64,000 nt of DNA from Poteriospumella lacustris (Eukaryota > Sar > Chrysophyceae > Chromulinales > Dinobryaceae). This document shows, piece after piece, positions 41,398 through 51,880 of this stretch (position 1 is its first letter; each line of letters starts with the position of its first letter). The position numbers were made by a program, and so were the translations under genes. The stretch is from contig SMOI01000101.1 in the NCBI GenBank assembly GCA_008000375.1, positions 42,955-106,954 on the forward strand, read 5' to 3'. A model generated the notes under the pieces. The model saw only the letters and a list, made by a program, of their open reading frames with translations, ran no database searches and was not told the origin of the DNA.

Positions 41398-42705
41398 TTA
41401 CAAATATTCGCAAAACGTGTTGAAGCGTTTGATCCGTAATCGTGTGACTTCCTCCTGCAGATGTTGACGCAATTTATCACCTCCTATTCGCATCTTGCCA
41501 ATGTTCTTGAGCACCGATTTGACTTCTGTTTGCCATTCCAACACCTTCGCGAAGGGAGCGTTTGTTGGGGGTACAAAGGACTCTATCGGCTGCGACTGGA
41601 ATGGATCGGACTGAAGCTTGCAATGATCCACTTTGTCTGTGGATGGTACTGATGTTGTTGGATCTGCATCACGTGACTTCGATTGCAGCTGAACATTCGA
41701 CGGCAAATCAAACTTCATACGCACTGGCGTCTGACTCTCGACCGTTGTTGGATCCTCTGAGGTATTTGATGCATCCTCCTCTACAGGAGGAGACAAACGC
41801 TGGATTTGATTTGGTTTGGATTCTGGAACGAAAGGAATCATTCCATCTGAAGCAGTAGCTTTTTGTGGAGGCACTTGCAGTGATTTGCCCTCAAAGTTCG
41901 GAGGAAGCACATCTGGCTTTCGATTCGGTGGAAAGAACTGTTCTCTTTCTTTGTCATGAGCCGCAAGATCAGAGATCTTCTCGATAATATGTGACCCTGA
42001 CCCCGGGGAACCTGGTCGACCGATCGTGGGTCGTTTCTTCATACTTTCTAACAAGCTCAGATAGGCCGCTCGAGCGTTGTCGTTGTGTTCATTCAAGCCA
42101 TCACCATCTTTGGAATTGACAGGATCTTCGGAAATCGGAGTTAACTCGTCTTTGTTTTCATTTGCGATGCTTGGAACAACTTGCGAAGTTGCTGTTGGTT
42201 GCAAAACACTGTTCGAAGTAGATTCAACCTGGTCGATGCCATCGGTCTTTCGTTGCGAATCGGCCACCAACGAGGTTTCTATACCACTTGCGCTCGTTGG
42301 CAAAGGCGTCGGTGTCGCAGTAGGTAGAATGGTAGTTGGTGAAGGTGTTGGCCTTGGGCTTGTTGTTGCCGCTGTGGGCGCAAATGAAGGCTTTCGAGTG
42401 GGATGCCCAGTGGGAACCAAGCTTGGCTGGGTGGTCAAACTGTACTTGAAGATTGAGCTCACAGAACCTCTCAATTTAGAGGACCCTTGCACTGAAGAGA
42501 TATTGCCATCTTCCACGAAGGTGTGATGAACATGGAATATGTATGAGACAAGTGCTGTTGCCGCCAGCAGCATAATAATCATATTTCTGGTGGAGAGAAT
42601 TCCGAACAACAGGGGCCGATGTGTCCCTGAATGGCCGGAAGAGGAGTAATACGGTTCAGCGATTCGCTGACGACCATCATTCGCTTTGTAAGGGTTGACA
42701 ACCAT
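41398..42705 (-). CDS. Type II single-pass membrane protein with PT-rich stalk
   Basis: An intronless 435-residue protein. About 40 cytosolic residues precede one membrane helix (MIIMLLAATALVSYIFHVHH, roughly 42-61). A Pro/Thr/Ser-rich stalk follows (TRKPSFAPTAATTSPRPTPS and PTATPTPLPTS), typical of heavily O-glycosylated surface or Golgi proteins in stramenopiles. The C-terminal 60 residues are helical and charged (LEWQTEVKSVLKNIGKMRIG). There is no catalytic domain. It may be a Golgi-resident or cell-surface scaffold; this is inference from layout only. Confidence 0.75.
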   Translation of the reverse strand: MVVNPYKANDGRQRIAEPYYSSSGHSGTHRPLLFGILSTRNMIIMLLAATALVSYIFHVHHTFVEDGNISSVQGSSKLRGSVSSIFKYSLTTQPSLVPTGHPTRKPSFAPTAATTSPRPTPSPTTILPTATPTPLPTSASGIETSLVADSQRKTDGIDQVESTSNSVLQPTATSQVVPSIANENKDELTPISEDPVNSKDGDGLNEHNDNARAAYLSLLESMKKRPTIGRPGSPGSGSHIIEKISDLAAHDKEREQFFPPNRKPDVLPPNFEGKSLQVPPQKATASDGMIPFVPESKPNQIQRLSPPVEEDASNTSEDPTTVESQTPVRMKFDLPSNVQLQSKSRDADPTTSVPSTDKVDHCKLQSDPFQSQPIESFVPPTNAPFAKVLEWQTEVKSVLKNIGKMRIGGDKLRQHLQEEVTRLRIKRFNTFCEYL

Positions 42706-43359
42706 CGCCGTTCAACGAACCGTGTCGAAGTACGAGGTATTGATCCACTGGCAACGTTCAACTGACTGTTCAAAACCCTCACGAGCACAATTTCACTTCT
42801 TCTCGCAAGCAATCTCAATTCCCATTCGGAATGTCTAGATTACAATAACGTTGTGAATCCTAAGGACGTGGATAAGTCGATTGACTACTTGAGAAGAACA
42901 CCAAACTTTGAAAGTGAGCGTGAGGGAAGCGTCGAAGTGACGAAACCAACGGATATGACGACGACGACGACGACGACGACGACATTTTGGAATCAACCCA
43001 TCGCTGAAATGTGTGCTTACTCTTAGCGCAAAATACGCAACTTTACACAACTTTTCTGCCATAATTTGCAACTTACACTGACTGTAAGCGGGGAAAAAAT
43101 ATATTTTCTGTTGAGGATGGGTCATGGTGGGAGTCATTAGGACTGTAATCGACAACACGCAGTAGCGCCGATGACAGTTACACAACCACTTCAGATACCC
43201 AAAGCACATCAGGTGAAACTAAATCTACTCGATTTTGCAAAACATAGGAAATTTAACTCTGTTGAGTTCTGTACTACTAAATAACTCTCATTTTGCACAG
43301 CGCATTTAATCGCGCTCGTTTTTGTGCAAGGAATGTATGTGACAAGGGCATCGGCATCC
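42706..43359. other. Intergenic with (ACG)n microsatellite
   Basis: An (ACG) tract of about nine copies lies at 42957-42984. Open frames here are short and repeat-driven. No gene supported. Confidence 0.6.
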
Positions 43360-44952
43360 TTAGAAAGACTCTCCGGCGATGAGCTTACGGACTAATTCCA
43401 AAGCTTGTGCAGGTGCAGTTTCTGGAACTTCGTGGCGTCCGCCACGTACAGTCACAAAGGAGAAAGAAGGAGTCACAGAAGCGGAGCGGCTGTTGCGTCG
43501 CACAACACGATGGCGTCTCTCTTCGGAGACATCGTACTCAATAGCGTAGCCAGCAACCTGATCAGGGTTTCCACTGGCAGACGTGTACAACCAGCTGTGC
43601 CAGCTGGTCTTGACAGGGTAGCCCATGCTCTCGGTCCAACCGAAGCCATCGGTGTACGGCACACAGGCGTCCCAGTCACCGTTGTAAATGACAACGCGGA
43701 TGTTGCTGGCAAGCAGAGGGTAGGTTTCAACCGGCAAGTTCTTGCGAGTGGACTTGTAATGCCATCCAGGTTGCGTGCCGCAAACGGACCAGCAGTATCC
43801 AGGGGCGCGAACGTGGATGGCCTTCTGCACATCCTCGCGATTGAAGTAGGCAGATGCAGCACCAGAATCAATGCAAGCATCAGGACCGTGAGGGATAATA
43901 CGACCCAAACGACGGCGGCTGTTACCACCAGTCAGGGAGCTGGTGGTTTCATCCTCAACAACGTATTCGGCGCGCATGGGGACCTTGCCACGACGACCGG
44001 CAGGAATGGTGTCAGCGTTCTCATCAGGGCAAGAACTGTCAACGCAATCACCGTAGATGTTGTACAAATTCACGTGAGAAATCTCCTTAGAGGCCTCATT
44101 CAAAAGGGTCACACACTTGGCAGAAAGAGCATTTGGCGTATTGTTCGCAGCAGCGGACCAGTTGCACTCCTCATCGATGCGAGTCTTCAGGTTTCCATCA
44201 ACGAACGAGGTTTGCTTCAAATACGACCACTCGTAGTAAGTGCCTTGGGTACCAGATCCACAAATTCCAACCTCAGTTCCCGAGCATCCGTTTCCAACAC
44301 CAATTCCAGTCAACGGGGCACCAGTATAAGTGCCGGCGATTTCAGCCTTCAAAATAGCTTCAGCAAGAGTGGGAACATACACACCGGCATAACTCTCACC
44401 AGTGATGAAGAACTCGTTGTTGACAAATTCAGGGAACATTTTATAGAAGGCTTGAACAGCTTGCAAACTCTCCTCCGCAGTGCGATCATCATCGCAGGAG
44501 TAGTCGTTGCTATCGCTGTAACTGAAGCCGACACCAACGGGCGACTCAATGTACAAGACGTTCGCAAGCAAGTTCCTGAAAATGACACCGAAGATAAGTC
44601 AAACTAAATTGAGAGGAAGAAAGAAGTGGTAAACTCACCAGCGGTAAGGGCGAGGGGTTAAAGTGCTTCCATCTGCCGAAACTTCGAACGGACCATGCTC
44701 ATAAACAAATCCATCCAAAGAAGAGCATCCAGGCCCGCCGTTGAACCAAATCACGACAGGATCAGTCGATGGGTTGTTCTCAGAGGTCACCAACCAATAG
44801 TGCAAATGGGTCGAGGAAACATTCAAATAACCCGAGTATTGCTTCGAGGGAAGGTTTCCGGTCCATCCAGGCAGAGACAAAATCTCGTCTGGAGCGTAAG
44901 CAGAAAATCCGACTGCCAACACAGCCAAAAGAACAAAAATCAAAACCAACAT
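43360..44952 (-). CDS. Serine carboxypeptidase (peptidase S10), 2 exons
   Basis: Exons 44639-44952 and 43360-44575 give 509 residues. A signal peptide ([20 protein letters not shown]) precedes the mature enzyme, so it is secreted or vacuolar/lysosomal. [16 protein letters not shown] forms the oxyanion region. The nucleophile is about Ser166 in [21 protein letters not shown] carries the Asp, and GGRHEVP carries His486. Many Cys suggest disulphides, and NVSS and similar sites could be glycosylated. It removes C-terminal residues from peptides at acidic pH. It is divergent from the gene at 45329. Confidence 0.95.
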
Positions 44953-45328
44953 TCTATAAATTCTCTGGATCGGAGAAAGTGTATAGTTTTGTGGATTCCG
45001 TCGTTGATGTTGATGCTATTCCGCTGTTCCGCCGCGTTTGGCGGCTGTTGTCGCAGCATCGCAAAAACACATCAACCCCCCCCCGCCCACACTCTCCGAC
45101 GCCGCCTAAATAGGCGGGTGAAAGTGGTTTCGCAGTGAAGTACACGCTGATGAGGGAAACTGTTGTATATTTAGTTATTCGCACCATTCGGAAAGAACAC
45201 AGTCATCATCATCATCTCCTCTGACTTGACGAACTCCCAACTTGACTTTTCACTTGTTGTTAGCGACAAGCTCTCTAACAAGCCAAGAAACACCATTCAT
45301 CGTTCAGAGATCACGAGATTGTTCAAAA
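44953..45328. promoter_or_regulatory. Divergent promoter region with palindromic TATA-like element
   Basis: This contains a 9-C run at 45076-45084 and the near-perfect palindrome CCGCCTAAATAGGCGG at 45102-45117, followed by GTGAAAGTG. A variant of this block recurs inverted at 47311-47335. It lies about 150 bp from the carboxypeptidase start and about 210 bp from the 45329 gene start, so it could serve either promoter. Confidence 0.5.
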
Positions 45329-46637
45329 ATGCCAAGACAACCAGAGGAGCGAGAAAAACTCAGTAGAAGCGACAAGATCTTCATCTTAGAGGCCATCATC
45401 ATCAATGTGCTGAAAAACGAATTTGTCAGTCAATACCCCGATCAACCCTTTCCAATTGAGACCTATTTCCAGCAAATTCGAACTACATTCGCTCAAGTTT
45501 ATGCTGTGGGAAATCCCTCTTTGCAGGCTTTATGCACGGACAAAATTATATCCGCTATCCACGAAACTGGTGTGCCAGGATATGTTGAACAAGAGCACTA
45601 TACGATGGATATGGTAGATGATCTCCATGCGGATGCCAACACTATGACTCCTTCCAAACGACATCTTTCGTCGATATCACCAGAGATATTCACATGCAAA
45701 GAATCGAAGAATTTCGTTCGAAGATTCCGCTCGGAAATCTGCGATTGAACGTAACCTCATGAAGACTGGCCTTGAATCGCGCGTCAGAGCTGCTATAATA
45801 TCGTATGAAGACTTGCCCTCTGATGTAGTTCTTTCTACGGAAAGCAATGAGACCATTTTCCGTTGGCAAGACGAAGCTGCGAAAATAGCTCAAGAACTGC
45901 ACAATTTTCCGGAGTTGACAGTCGAACAGAATGAACTTCAACAACGTCGAAATGAACTGGCCAATGCTTACCCTGAGTTGCCTTTATCCTCGGAGTTTCT
46001 TCTGTACCACTCGACAGTCCCCATTACCCCCATGGATAGTTTGCCCTCGTATTCTTTCACTGCAGGAACATCTGGTGTTGGTCGGGATAGCTATCGCAAC
46101 TTGCCCAGACCAGCCAAATCAGATCCTACAAAGCTTGCCAATGTTCAGGACAGCATTTACAAGCGAAGCAAAGGCTTAGCAAGCTCTTTGGGTCAATTGT
46201 GCTTGCGCGTGGACGAGTATAACAACAAAGGTCGACGAGATGTCATTGGTGGTACAGTCTCACAAACAATCCAGGCTGGCGCTGAATCGGCGAGCACATT
46301 GGATGCTGAAATTTCCAGCACAGTGCAACATCTTGTTGCCTTGATTGCTCGTCAGAGACAAAGCAAATCTTTTGCTCGTGATCCTGACAAGACGGTCGGT
46401 GTTGCCTTTCTTAGCAGAGATTATCGTGGCAACGACCGGCTCTGCTGCCATAATGCCACAGAAGAGGGCACTGAATTGGCAAGCGAAGTTTTCAATGCCC
46501 TCTTCTCAAAGCCCAAAGACAATAGCGCACGGCGCTCGTCTTCGTCGAGAAATCACCCTGAAACAAACATAGCTACCATTGGCGCAGAGTTCGGTGTTGC
46601 AGGCATCGAGGATTCTACAAGCGAAGATGGGGCGTAG
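45329..46637 (+). CDS. Unknown protein, 2 exons
   Basis: Exons 45329-45613 and 45684-46637 join in phase 0 (GAT ATG|gtagat, tatcaccag|AGA TAT) to 412 residues. The N-terminal 95 residues are helical (SDKIFILEAIIINVLKNEF); the middle is Glu/Arg-rich, partly coiled coil (VEQNELQQRRNELANAYPEL); the C-terminus is Ser/Lys-rich and probably disordered. The start MPRQPEEREK at 45329 is the first ATG in frame. There are no known domains and I do not recognise it. The intron resolves an apparent frame change at 45.7 kb, so this is not a broken gene. Confidence 0.7.
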
Positions 46638-46967
46638 CCCTTCAGATCAGATGATCAAAATTGAAACAGTAATCCGCAATCACAAACCCTCGATACTTGC
46701 TGCTCACGTGCAATTTCAATCTACGTTTGGAAGAAATGGCCCCATAACCTTTGGAAACGTTGGCTGAGTACCAGTTGAACACCATCGATGGAAAAAATCA
46801 GCGGTTGGCCTCGTTTCCAAACTTTTGCATGTTGGCAATGCTGTTTTCTGCTTCCACGACTTTCACCGCTGAGTGTGCAGATATTCTTTCTTCGAATGTT
46901 CATATAATTTATTCCGCGTCAGTTGTTGAATCTGTTCGTCACGGCAGACATGGCTACGCTCCCTCAT

Positions 46968-47045
46968 GTTTCCTTTGCTATTACAACTTCTTGTTGTAAC
47001 ACTTCTTGTTACAACTACACTTCTTGTTTCCTTTGCTATTACAAC
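46968..47045. repeat. Short direct repeat enclosing a hairpin
   Basis: tgtttcctttgctattacaa occurs at both ends; between them ttacaac-ttctt-gttgtaa (46981-46999) is a 7-bp stem with a 5-nt loop, and acttcttgt units repeat. Confidence 0.8.
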
Positions 47046-47310
47046 AAGGAAGTCCGCCCCAAGCGACAGGAAAGAAATGGCTTCGTTGTTTTCAACGAGC
47101 AACTCATACCTCCACTTTGATGCGGCGTGTGCGGTCATTTTCGGGGGGGGGGGGTCCTTCAATGCGCTCGAGGTCTCTTCATTGACATGGTTAAGGATTT
47201 ATTCTTTCAAAGTTGCGTACGGCAAACTCTAACCATGATGGTAACCAACTTTCCTGCGCCCCCAAAGCACAGTAGCACTGTCATCGTCGCCGTCGTGTCC
47301 ATTTCACTTT

Positions 47311-47335
47311 CACCCGCCTGTATATTTAGGCGGCG
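47311..47335 (-). promoter_or_regulatory. Second copy of palindromic TATA-like element
   Basis: On the minus strand it reads CGCCGCCTAAATATACAGGC followed by GGGTG; it equals the element at 45100-45120 with four extra bases (ATAC) in the centre, followed by the same AAAGTG. Here no gene start is nearby. Confidence 0.5.
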
Positions 47336-47504
47336 CTCCAGAGTTGGGAAAAATAGACCCAGAAGACCCAAATCGCGTCCAGAAACCCGTGCCAATTGGG
47401 ACTTACACTCATTGTTATAATAAGAAGACTTACACAAAGTCAGCAACATAACGCTCTGTCAAAGCTTGGGTGATATTGGAAATGTGTGGCTGATCACGCA
47501 TTTC

Positions 47505-48653
47505 TTATTTCTTGAAGAATGGAGATACATCGGGGGCGTGCCCTTCATCGACGCCCAAGTTTTCTGGAAGCAAAGGTTCCAGTTGAGGAATTTTATCGTA
47601 CATACCAAAAACTCCCCCGGTATGAATGTACAATATCTTTTGACCCGGCAGGAAAACGTCAGATTTCTCTTTCATAACGACATTCACGAAATGGTACAGA
47701 GCCTTGCCGGTGTACACAGGATCTAAAATCAATCCAGTCTTTTGCGAAACAGAGACTATGTAAGCCAATTCCTCTTGGGTAGATCTTGCGTAGCCAATGC
47801 CCTGTCCGCAATAAACAGAGCACCACTCTTCCACTTCACCGTACTTACTGTGATCAATACCAAAGTCCTCAGCAACATGGCGTACATGATCATAGAACAC
47901 TTCAGGGGAGTCACAAACTCCAACTACATGCAATTTGCTTTGAAGATTGGCCAATCGATGACCTATAGCCAGTCCGGCTAAAGTCCCCCCGCTTCCACAT
48001 GCAACGACAATGTGATCAAAAGTTAAGGCCAAAGCCTCAGACTGTGCGATAAGCTCACTTATGCAGTCGATGTAGCCAAAGGCTCCCAAAGGATTGCTTC
48101 CACCAATAGGAATAGTATACGGCTTCTTTCCCTCGTCTTCCAAACGGGTTGCCAACATGCTGATCAAAAGGTCTCCTCCATATTGAGCATACGTGTCAGT
48201 GGATACGGTAAATATTTTGGAGCCCACCATGCGATCGAACAAAACATTTCCGACAAACCCAAGGTGATCATTAGCACCTGGGGGACGACGAAGAACCAAA
48301 TATGGCTCCAAGCCAATTTGTCGTGTGGCCACCGCCGTTGCTCTGCAGTGGTTGCTCTGTTCACCTCCGACGGTGATAACGCAATCGCAATTCTTGCTTT
48401 TGGCATCCCAAAGAAGGAATTCGAGCTTCCGAACCTTATTACCAGATAAATCAAAAGACGAGAGATCATCTCGCTTTATCCACCACTCAAGTTCCTCGTT
48501 TTTCCCACCTGGAATGTCCATCCGCTGAAGTGGGGTCGGAAATCTCCCTAAACTGATGCGAGACGAGGGAACTTTATGCGGTAGAACACCACCCGGGCTT
48601 GTAAGCCAAGATGGGCTTGAATATGGCACAGTGACACCAAGGATATGATTCAT
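47505..48653 (-). CDS. PLP-dependent ACC deaminase / D-cysteine desulfhydrase family enzyme
   Basis: 382 residues from ATG 48653; upstream in-frame codons include no ATG. FDLSGNKVRKLEFL carries the PLP-binding Lys73, VGGEQSNHCRATA contacts substrate and cofactor, and ACGSGGTLAGLAIG is the PLP-phosphate loop. This is the fold type II group that opens 1-aminocyclopropane-1-carboxylate or desulfurates D-cysteine; eukaryotic members are mostly D-cysteine desulfhydrases. The first ~35 residues could be a weak targeting peptide. The RidA gene lies immediately upstream on the same strand, which fits the enamine/imine products of this enzyme type. Confidence 0.93.
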   Translation of the reverse strand: MNHILGVTVPYSSPSWLTSPGGVLPHKVPSSRISLGRFPTPLQRMDIPGGKNEELEWWIKRDDLSSFDLSGNKVRKLEFLLWDAKSKNCDCVITVGGEQSNHCRATAVATRQIGLEPYLVLRRPPGANDHLGFVGNVLFDRMVGSKIFTVSTDTYAQYGGDLLISMLATRLEDEGKKPYTIPIGGSNPLGAFGYIDCISELIAQSEALALTFDHIVVACGSGGTLAGLAIGHRLANLQSKLHVVGVCDSPEVFYDHVRHVAEDFGIDHSKYGEVEEWCSVYCGQGIGYARSTQEELAYIVSVSQKTGLILDPVYTGKALYHFVNVVMKEKSDVFLPGQKILYIHTGGVFGMYDKIPQLEPLLPENLGVDEGHAPDVSPFFKK

Positions 48654-49339
48654 CGCGTTGGTCTGTTGGCCTTGAAACTGATAAATGAAAACACAGATAA
48701 CAAGGAAAAATTGCAGCGGAAACGACAAAATTTTCACTTTCGTTTTTCCGATGAATTGAGAAGAAAAAAGGAAAAACAAAGAAAAAAGAGGATTCACAAG
48801 CTTGATCCTATTTCATTTGTTTCCGAAACAAGATTCCCACTTCCTAAAACAATCTTCGCAGGCGAACGAACGACAAAATGCAAAAACAGCGGTGTCATCA
48901 TGATCATGCACGACTACAGTACTGCTGCTGCGGTACTATGTATGTACCCTACTCACTCATCATCATGGATCCATCTCTCGTATCTTGACTGCCAATCAAT
49001 GGTCTCATTCACTTTTACTCAACAAGATGAGTGCAGTCTCTAGAGCTTGAGGTATTTGAAGGGGCTTTGATCGCCGTCAAAACTATTTCCGGTCACCCCA
49101 ATACCACACTAGACATACACAGTGGACGCTGTCGACTAGAGTGGTTGCGACGGCTAGGTTTACTTGTCGTATCTGGGGTCCTTTTGTTGCAAACGGGAAA
49201 CAGGAAACACTAATTCGAAACTACAGTCGTCAATGTATAAGGGCTTTCCTCTTCGACTCGCGTAGAAAACCTGTGGAAGAAATTGGATGGGTGTGGACAG
49301 AAAGAACAGGTAGTTAAGTAGGGAATCTGAGAAACATAC
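48654..49339. other. Intergenic between the PLP en­zyme and RidA genes
   Basis: 686 bp, purine-rich near 48680-48800. It must include the promoter of the PLP enzyme. No gene seen. Confidence 0.5.
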
Positions 49340-50008
49340 TTAGAAAATGCCGGCCACTGCATCGATTTCTACGAGAGCTCCAAGTGGCAAGGCACTAACT
49401 TGGACCGTTGTGCGTGCAGGAAGGACCAGATCTTCACCCGTTGCTTCTCCCTGCTCTAGAAAACTGGCGTACAATTTGTTCACAACAGCGTATTGTGCGA
49501 GATCAGTGACGTAAATAGTCGTCTTGGCAATGCGATCTTTGGAGCTCCGAGCGGCAGACAAAATTGCTTGAAGATTTTTGAGTGCTTGAACAGTTTGCTC
49601 TTCGATACCACCGTGGACAAGCCCGCCTGTGCTGGGATCAATACCAATGCACCCGGACACATAAACCTGGTTGTTTAACATCACAGCTTGACTGTAAGGG
49701 CCAATTGGTTTTGGTGCATCTGGTGAGAGAACGCGTGTAGTTTTCCCGCGTTGTGAGATAATCACCTCTTTCTTTTTCTCCAATCGTTCAGTCTCTGCCT
49801 TGATTCGGCAAAGTTGCTGTTCGTAGAATTTCAATTTGTTGTCCACTTCTCGAATGTCATCAAATGGTGAAGAATCTGCAGGATGATGTACACCAATCGA
49901 AGAAAAGCTAGAATGTGGAGATATTGCCTGCACAGAAGGCCCTGTCAGAGCTATTAAAGCTGCACATTGGATCACCAATGCAATCAAGATTCCACTACTA
50001 TACATCAT
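49340..50008 (-). CDS. RIDA: RidA/YjgF enamine-imine deaminase with N-terminal leader and coiled coil
   Basis: An intronless 222-residue protein. RidA (usually about 130 residues) hydrolyses reactive 2-aminoacrylate and related imines to ketoacids. The domain spans about 92-222: VLSPDAPKPIGPYSQAV, QVYVSGCIGIDP, VQALKNLQAIL and VLPARTTVQVSALP with VEIDAVA, the Arg being the substrate carboxylate ligand. The first 28 residues (MMYSSGILIALVIQCAALIA and on) look like a signal peptide or signal anchor, then a helical Lys/Glu segment (55-90) is added, so the protein is probably organellar or in the secretory system rather than cytosolic. Confidence 0.93.
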   Translation of the reverse strand: MMYSSGILIALVIQCAALIALTGPSVQAISPHSSFSSIGVHHPADSSPFDDIREVDNKLKFYEQQLCRIKAETERLEKKKEVIISQRGKTTRVLSPDAPKPIGPYSQAVMLNNQVYVSGCIGIDPSTGGLVHGGIEEQTVQALKNLQAILSAARSSKDRIAKTTIYVTDLAQYAVVNKLYASFLEQGEATGEDLVLPARTTVQVSALPLGALVEIDAVAGIF

Positions 50009-50241
50009 TCTCCCCCGACAAAATTAGACTTTCTATGAAATCTTCAAAGCACAAGATTTTACTTCGACCAGGAGTTGGTCAATGGTCACTTGATACACAG
50101 CAACCCCTCAATCATCATCATCGTGTGCTTTTCTCGCTTTTCTTGTTGGCCACATCGACATCTATCAATCGGGAATACGGTTCACAATCAATCTAGTTTA
50201 GCCAGCCCAGCGAGTTTCATCCGTTAAGATAAGACAGGAAA

Positions 50242-51570
50242 ATGACGGATAGTTCCACTGCGTGGCAATTCTGTGAGCACGAGCAGGGAAACAGCTTCTA
50301 CTTCGATCCACAAACCGGGCGATCAGCTCGCATCCCTTCTGATCCAGCAACTCACAGTGTATTACGTTTCGAAAGACTAGGGGATGATGCTCTTATCCCG
50401 TACAGAATATGGCTAGAAGGGTTTAGTCAGCGTCATCAAAAGCCGTTTTGGACGGAAGTTATGTCGGGATACAAGACTTGGACGGACCCGGCTGATATTT
50501 CGCCCGATGACCCCATTTTACGCCGACTTGCTCGAAGCAACTTCTCTTTGAACGACGAGCGTGCAATATATATGAAAATCGAGCAAGAACGTGAAGAACA
50601 CCGAGTTAGGGATCCATTATGCTCGTTGTATCCGAAGCTTATCGAACAAATCGATCTTCCTCAGTTAGTCCATCGGCTGAGAGTTGAAGTGGCCACCAAG
50701 TCTCCCCAACAGCAGCCGTATCTTGTTGTCTTTACCCTTCCGGATGATGAGCCCGGTTTGGTGACGCGAGCGATTCAAGAAGAACAAATTCTGAAAACAC
50801 GATTGAAAGTAAAGTCCATGAACAAGGCCATCGATCTCAAAAGTTTCTGGGAGATTTGGTGTGAGAATCCACAGTTTCGCCAAAGGATTTTATCATCAAA
50901 TGATCCATATGAAGAAACTTGGCAGCAACAGAAAGCATTCAGCTACAAGCTAGCTACCACCTTCATGCCCGGCTACGCGAAAGCGATTTTTGACTTTTTC
51001 CAAGCTCGTCGTGTATTGGATCCTTGTGCTGGATGGGGAGATCGATTAACTGGTGCATCGATTTCGTGTGTAGAAGAATACATCGCGTTTGATCCCAATC
51101 GATCATTACGTCCAGGCTACACCGACATCATGAAGGTCCTTGGTCACAACTTGATCGAATGCACAAACACTAAACTTCGCTTCAGCAACGGTTTTCAACA
51201 TCACGCGCTACCGTTCGAAGTTGGGGCGGTCGAAGTTTTAGGCGGAACTGAATTTGAAGGTCACTTTGATTTGGTGTTTACGTCTCCGCCGTTCTTCGAC
51301 TACGAAATGTATTCCGACGCCAACCCGAAGTACGCCTCGTGGCTTGACGACTTCTACGCTCCCCTCTTTCAACATTGCGCAAGATTGGTCAAGAAAGGAG
51401 GTCATGTATGTATCCATATCGACGACACCTCTGCAGGGAATATTCGCGAATTCCTCCAGAAGGACGTGGGGAAGATATGCCCACAACTGCAAATTCAAGA
51501 GTTGTGCATTGGACTTCGTGGGCTGAAGAGCGACAAAATTCGACCGATTTGGGTGTATCGTCGCCTGTAA
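50242..51570 (+). CDS. WW-like domain fused to amino-methyltransferase (TSPP motif)
   Basis: An intronless 442-residue protein from ATG 50242. Residues 7-34 (AWQFCEHEQGNSFYFDPQTG) resemble a WW domain, with a second half-motif near PFWTEVMSGYKTW. Residues about 235-440 are a Rossmann methyltransferase: motif I VLDPCAGWGDRLTGA (258-272), acidic DPN at 284-286, and catalytic TSPPFFDYE at 347-355. TSPP is the N4-cytosine/some N6-adenine DNA methyltransferase signature, whereas eukaryotic MT-A70 and N6AMT1 use DPPW and NPPF. No target-recognition domain is obvious. The substrate could be DNA, RNA or protein. The bacterial or viral look of the domain suggests lateral origin, but this is inference. 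Confidence 0.8.
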   Translation: MTDSSTAWQFCEHEQGNSFYFDPQTGRSARIPSDPATHSVLRFERLGDDALIPYRIWLEGFSQRHQKPFWTEVMSGYKTWTDPADISPDDPILRRLARSNFSLNDERAIYMKIEQEREEHRVRDPLCSLYPKLIEQIDLPQLVHRLRVEVATKSPQQQPYLVVFTLPDDEPGLVTRAIQEEQILKTRLKVKSMNKAIDLKSFWEIWCENPQFRQRILSSNDPYEETWQQQKAFSYKLATTFMPGYAKAIFDFFQARRVLDPCAGWGDRLTGASISCVEEYIAFDPNRSLRPGYTDIMKVLGHNLIECTNTKLRFSNGFQHHALPFEVGAVEVLGGTEFEGHFDLVFTSPPFFDYEMYSDANPKYASWLDDFYAPLFQHCARLVKKGGHVCIHIDDTSAGNIREFLQKDVGKICPQLQIQELCIGLRGLKSDKIRPIWVYRRL

Positions 51571-51880
51571 AAGAAGTTGCTTCTTATCTTTGTAAATAAA
51601 TTGCGGGTGGTTCAGATTTACAACCTGTTACACGATACGCTATGGTAGCGGGGCGACTACCAGTCGTTGTTGTGGGCGTCGCAGGCGTTGACCTTCGTTG
51701 TGCCCTCCGAGTAGAAGATGGGCGACCAGCGGTTGGTGCGATTGGAGCGGTTGCACGGCCCGTCAAAGGGCTGCAGGATGGACTTCATCATGCGAATTTT
51801 ATTGCACATGATGTCACATAGTATCGCTACTCTTCTACATTTCCGTGTCATCATATTTACAACAAACTCCATCGCTTAAA
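51571..51880. other. Gap between converging genes
   Basis: Contains AATAAA near 51594 after the methyltransferase stop and otherwise nothing recognised. Confidence 0.5.

Larger units (their letters stand above)
46638..47504. other. Gene-free interval with local repeats and poly-G
   Basis: It holds a duplicated tgtttcctttgctattacaa unit (about 46968 and 47025) around a TTACAAC-GTTGTAA hairpin, a 12-G run at 47143-47154, and an inverted copy of the palindromic TATA-like element at 47311-47335. No supported gene. Confidence 0.6.

Noticed and set aside
42835-43209. 124-codon minus-strand ORF with poly-Arg
   Set aside because: Driven by the (ACG)n microsatellite.
45690-45760. Apparent frameshift splitting the 45329-46637 gene
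   Set aside because: A 70-nt GT-AG intron (45614-45683) restores the frame exactly.
45098-47339. Terminal inverted repeats of a 2.2-kb DNA transposon
   Set aside because: Only about 35 bp match, there is no visible target-site duplication, and the gene between has no transposase motif; kept only as a regulatory-motif finding.
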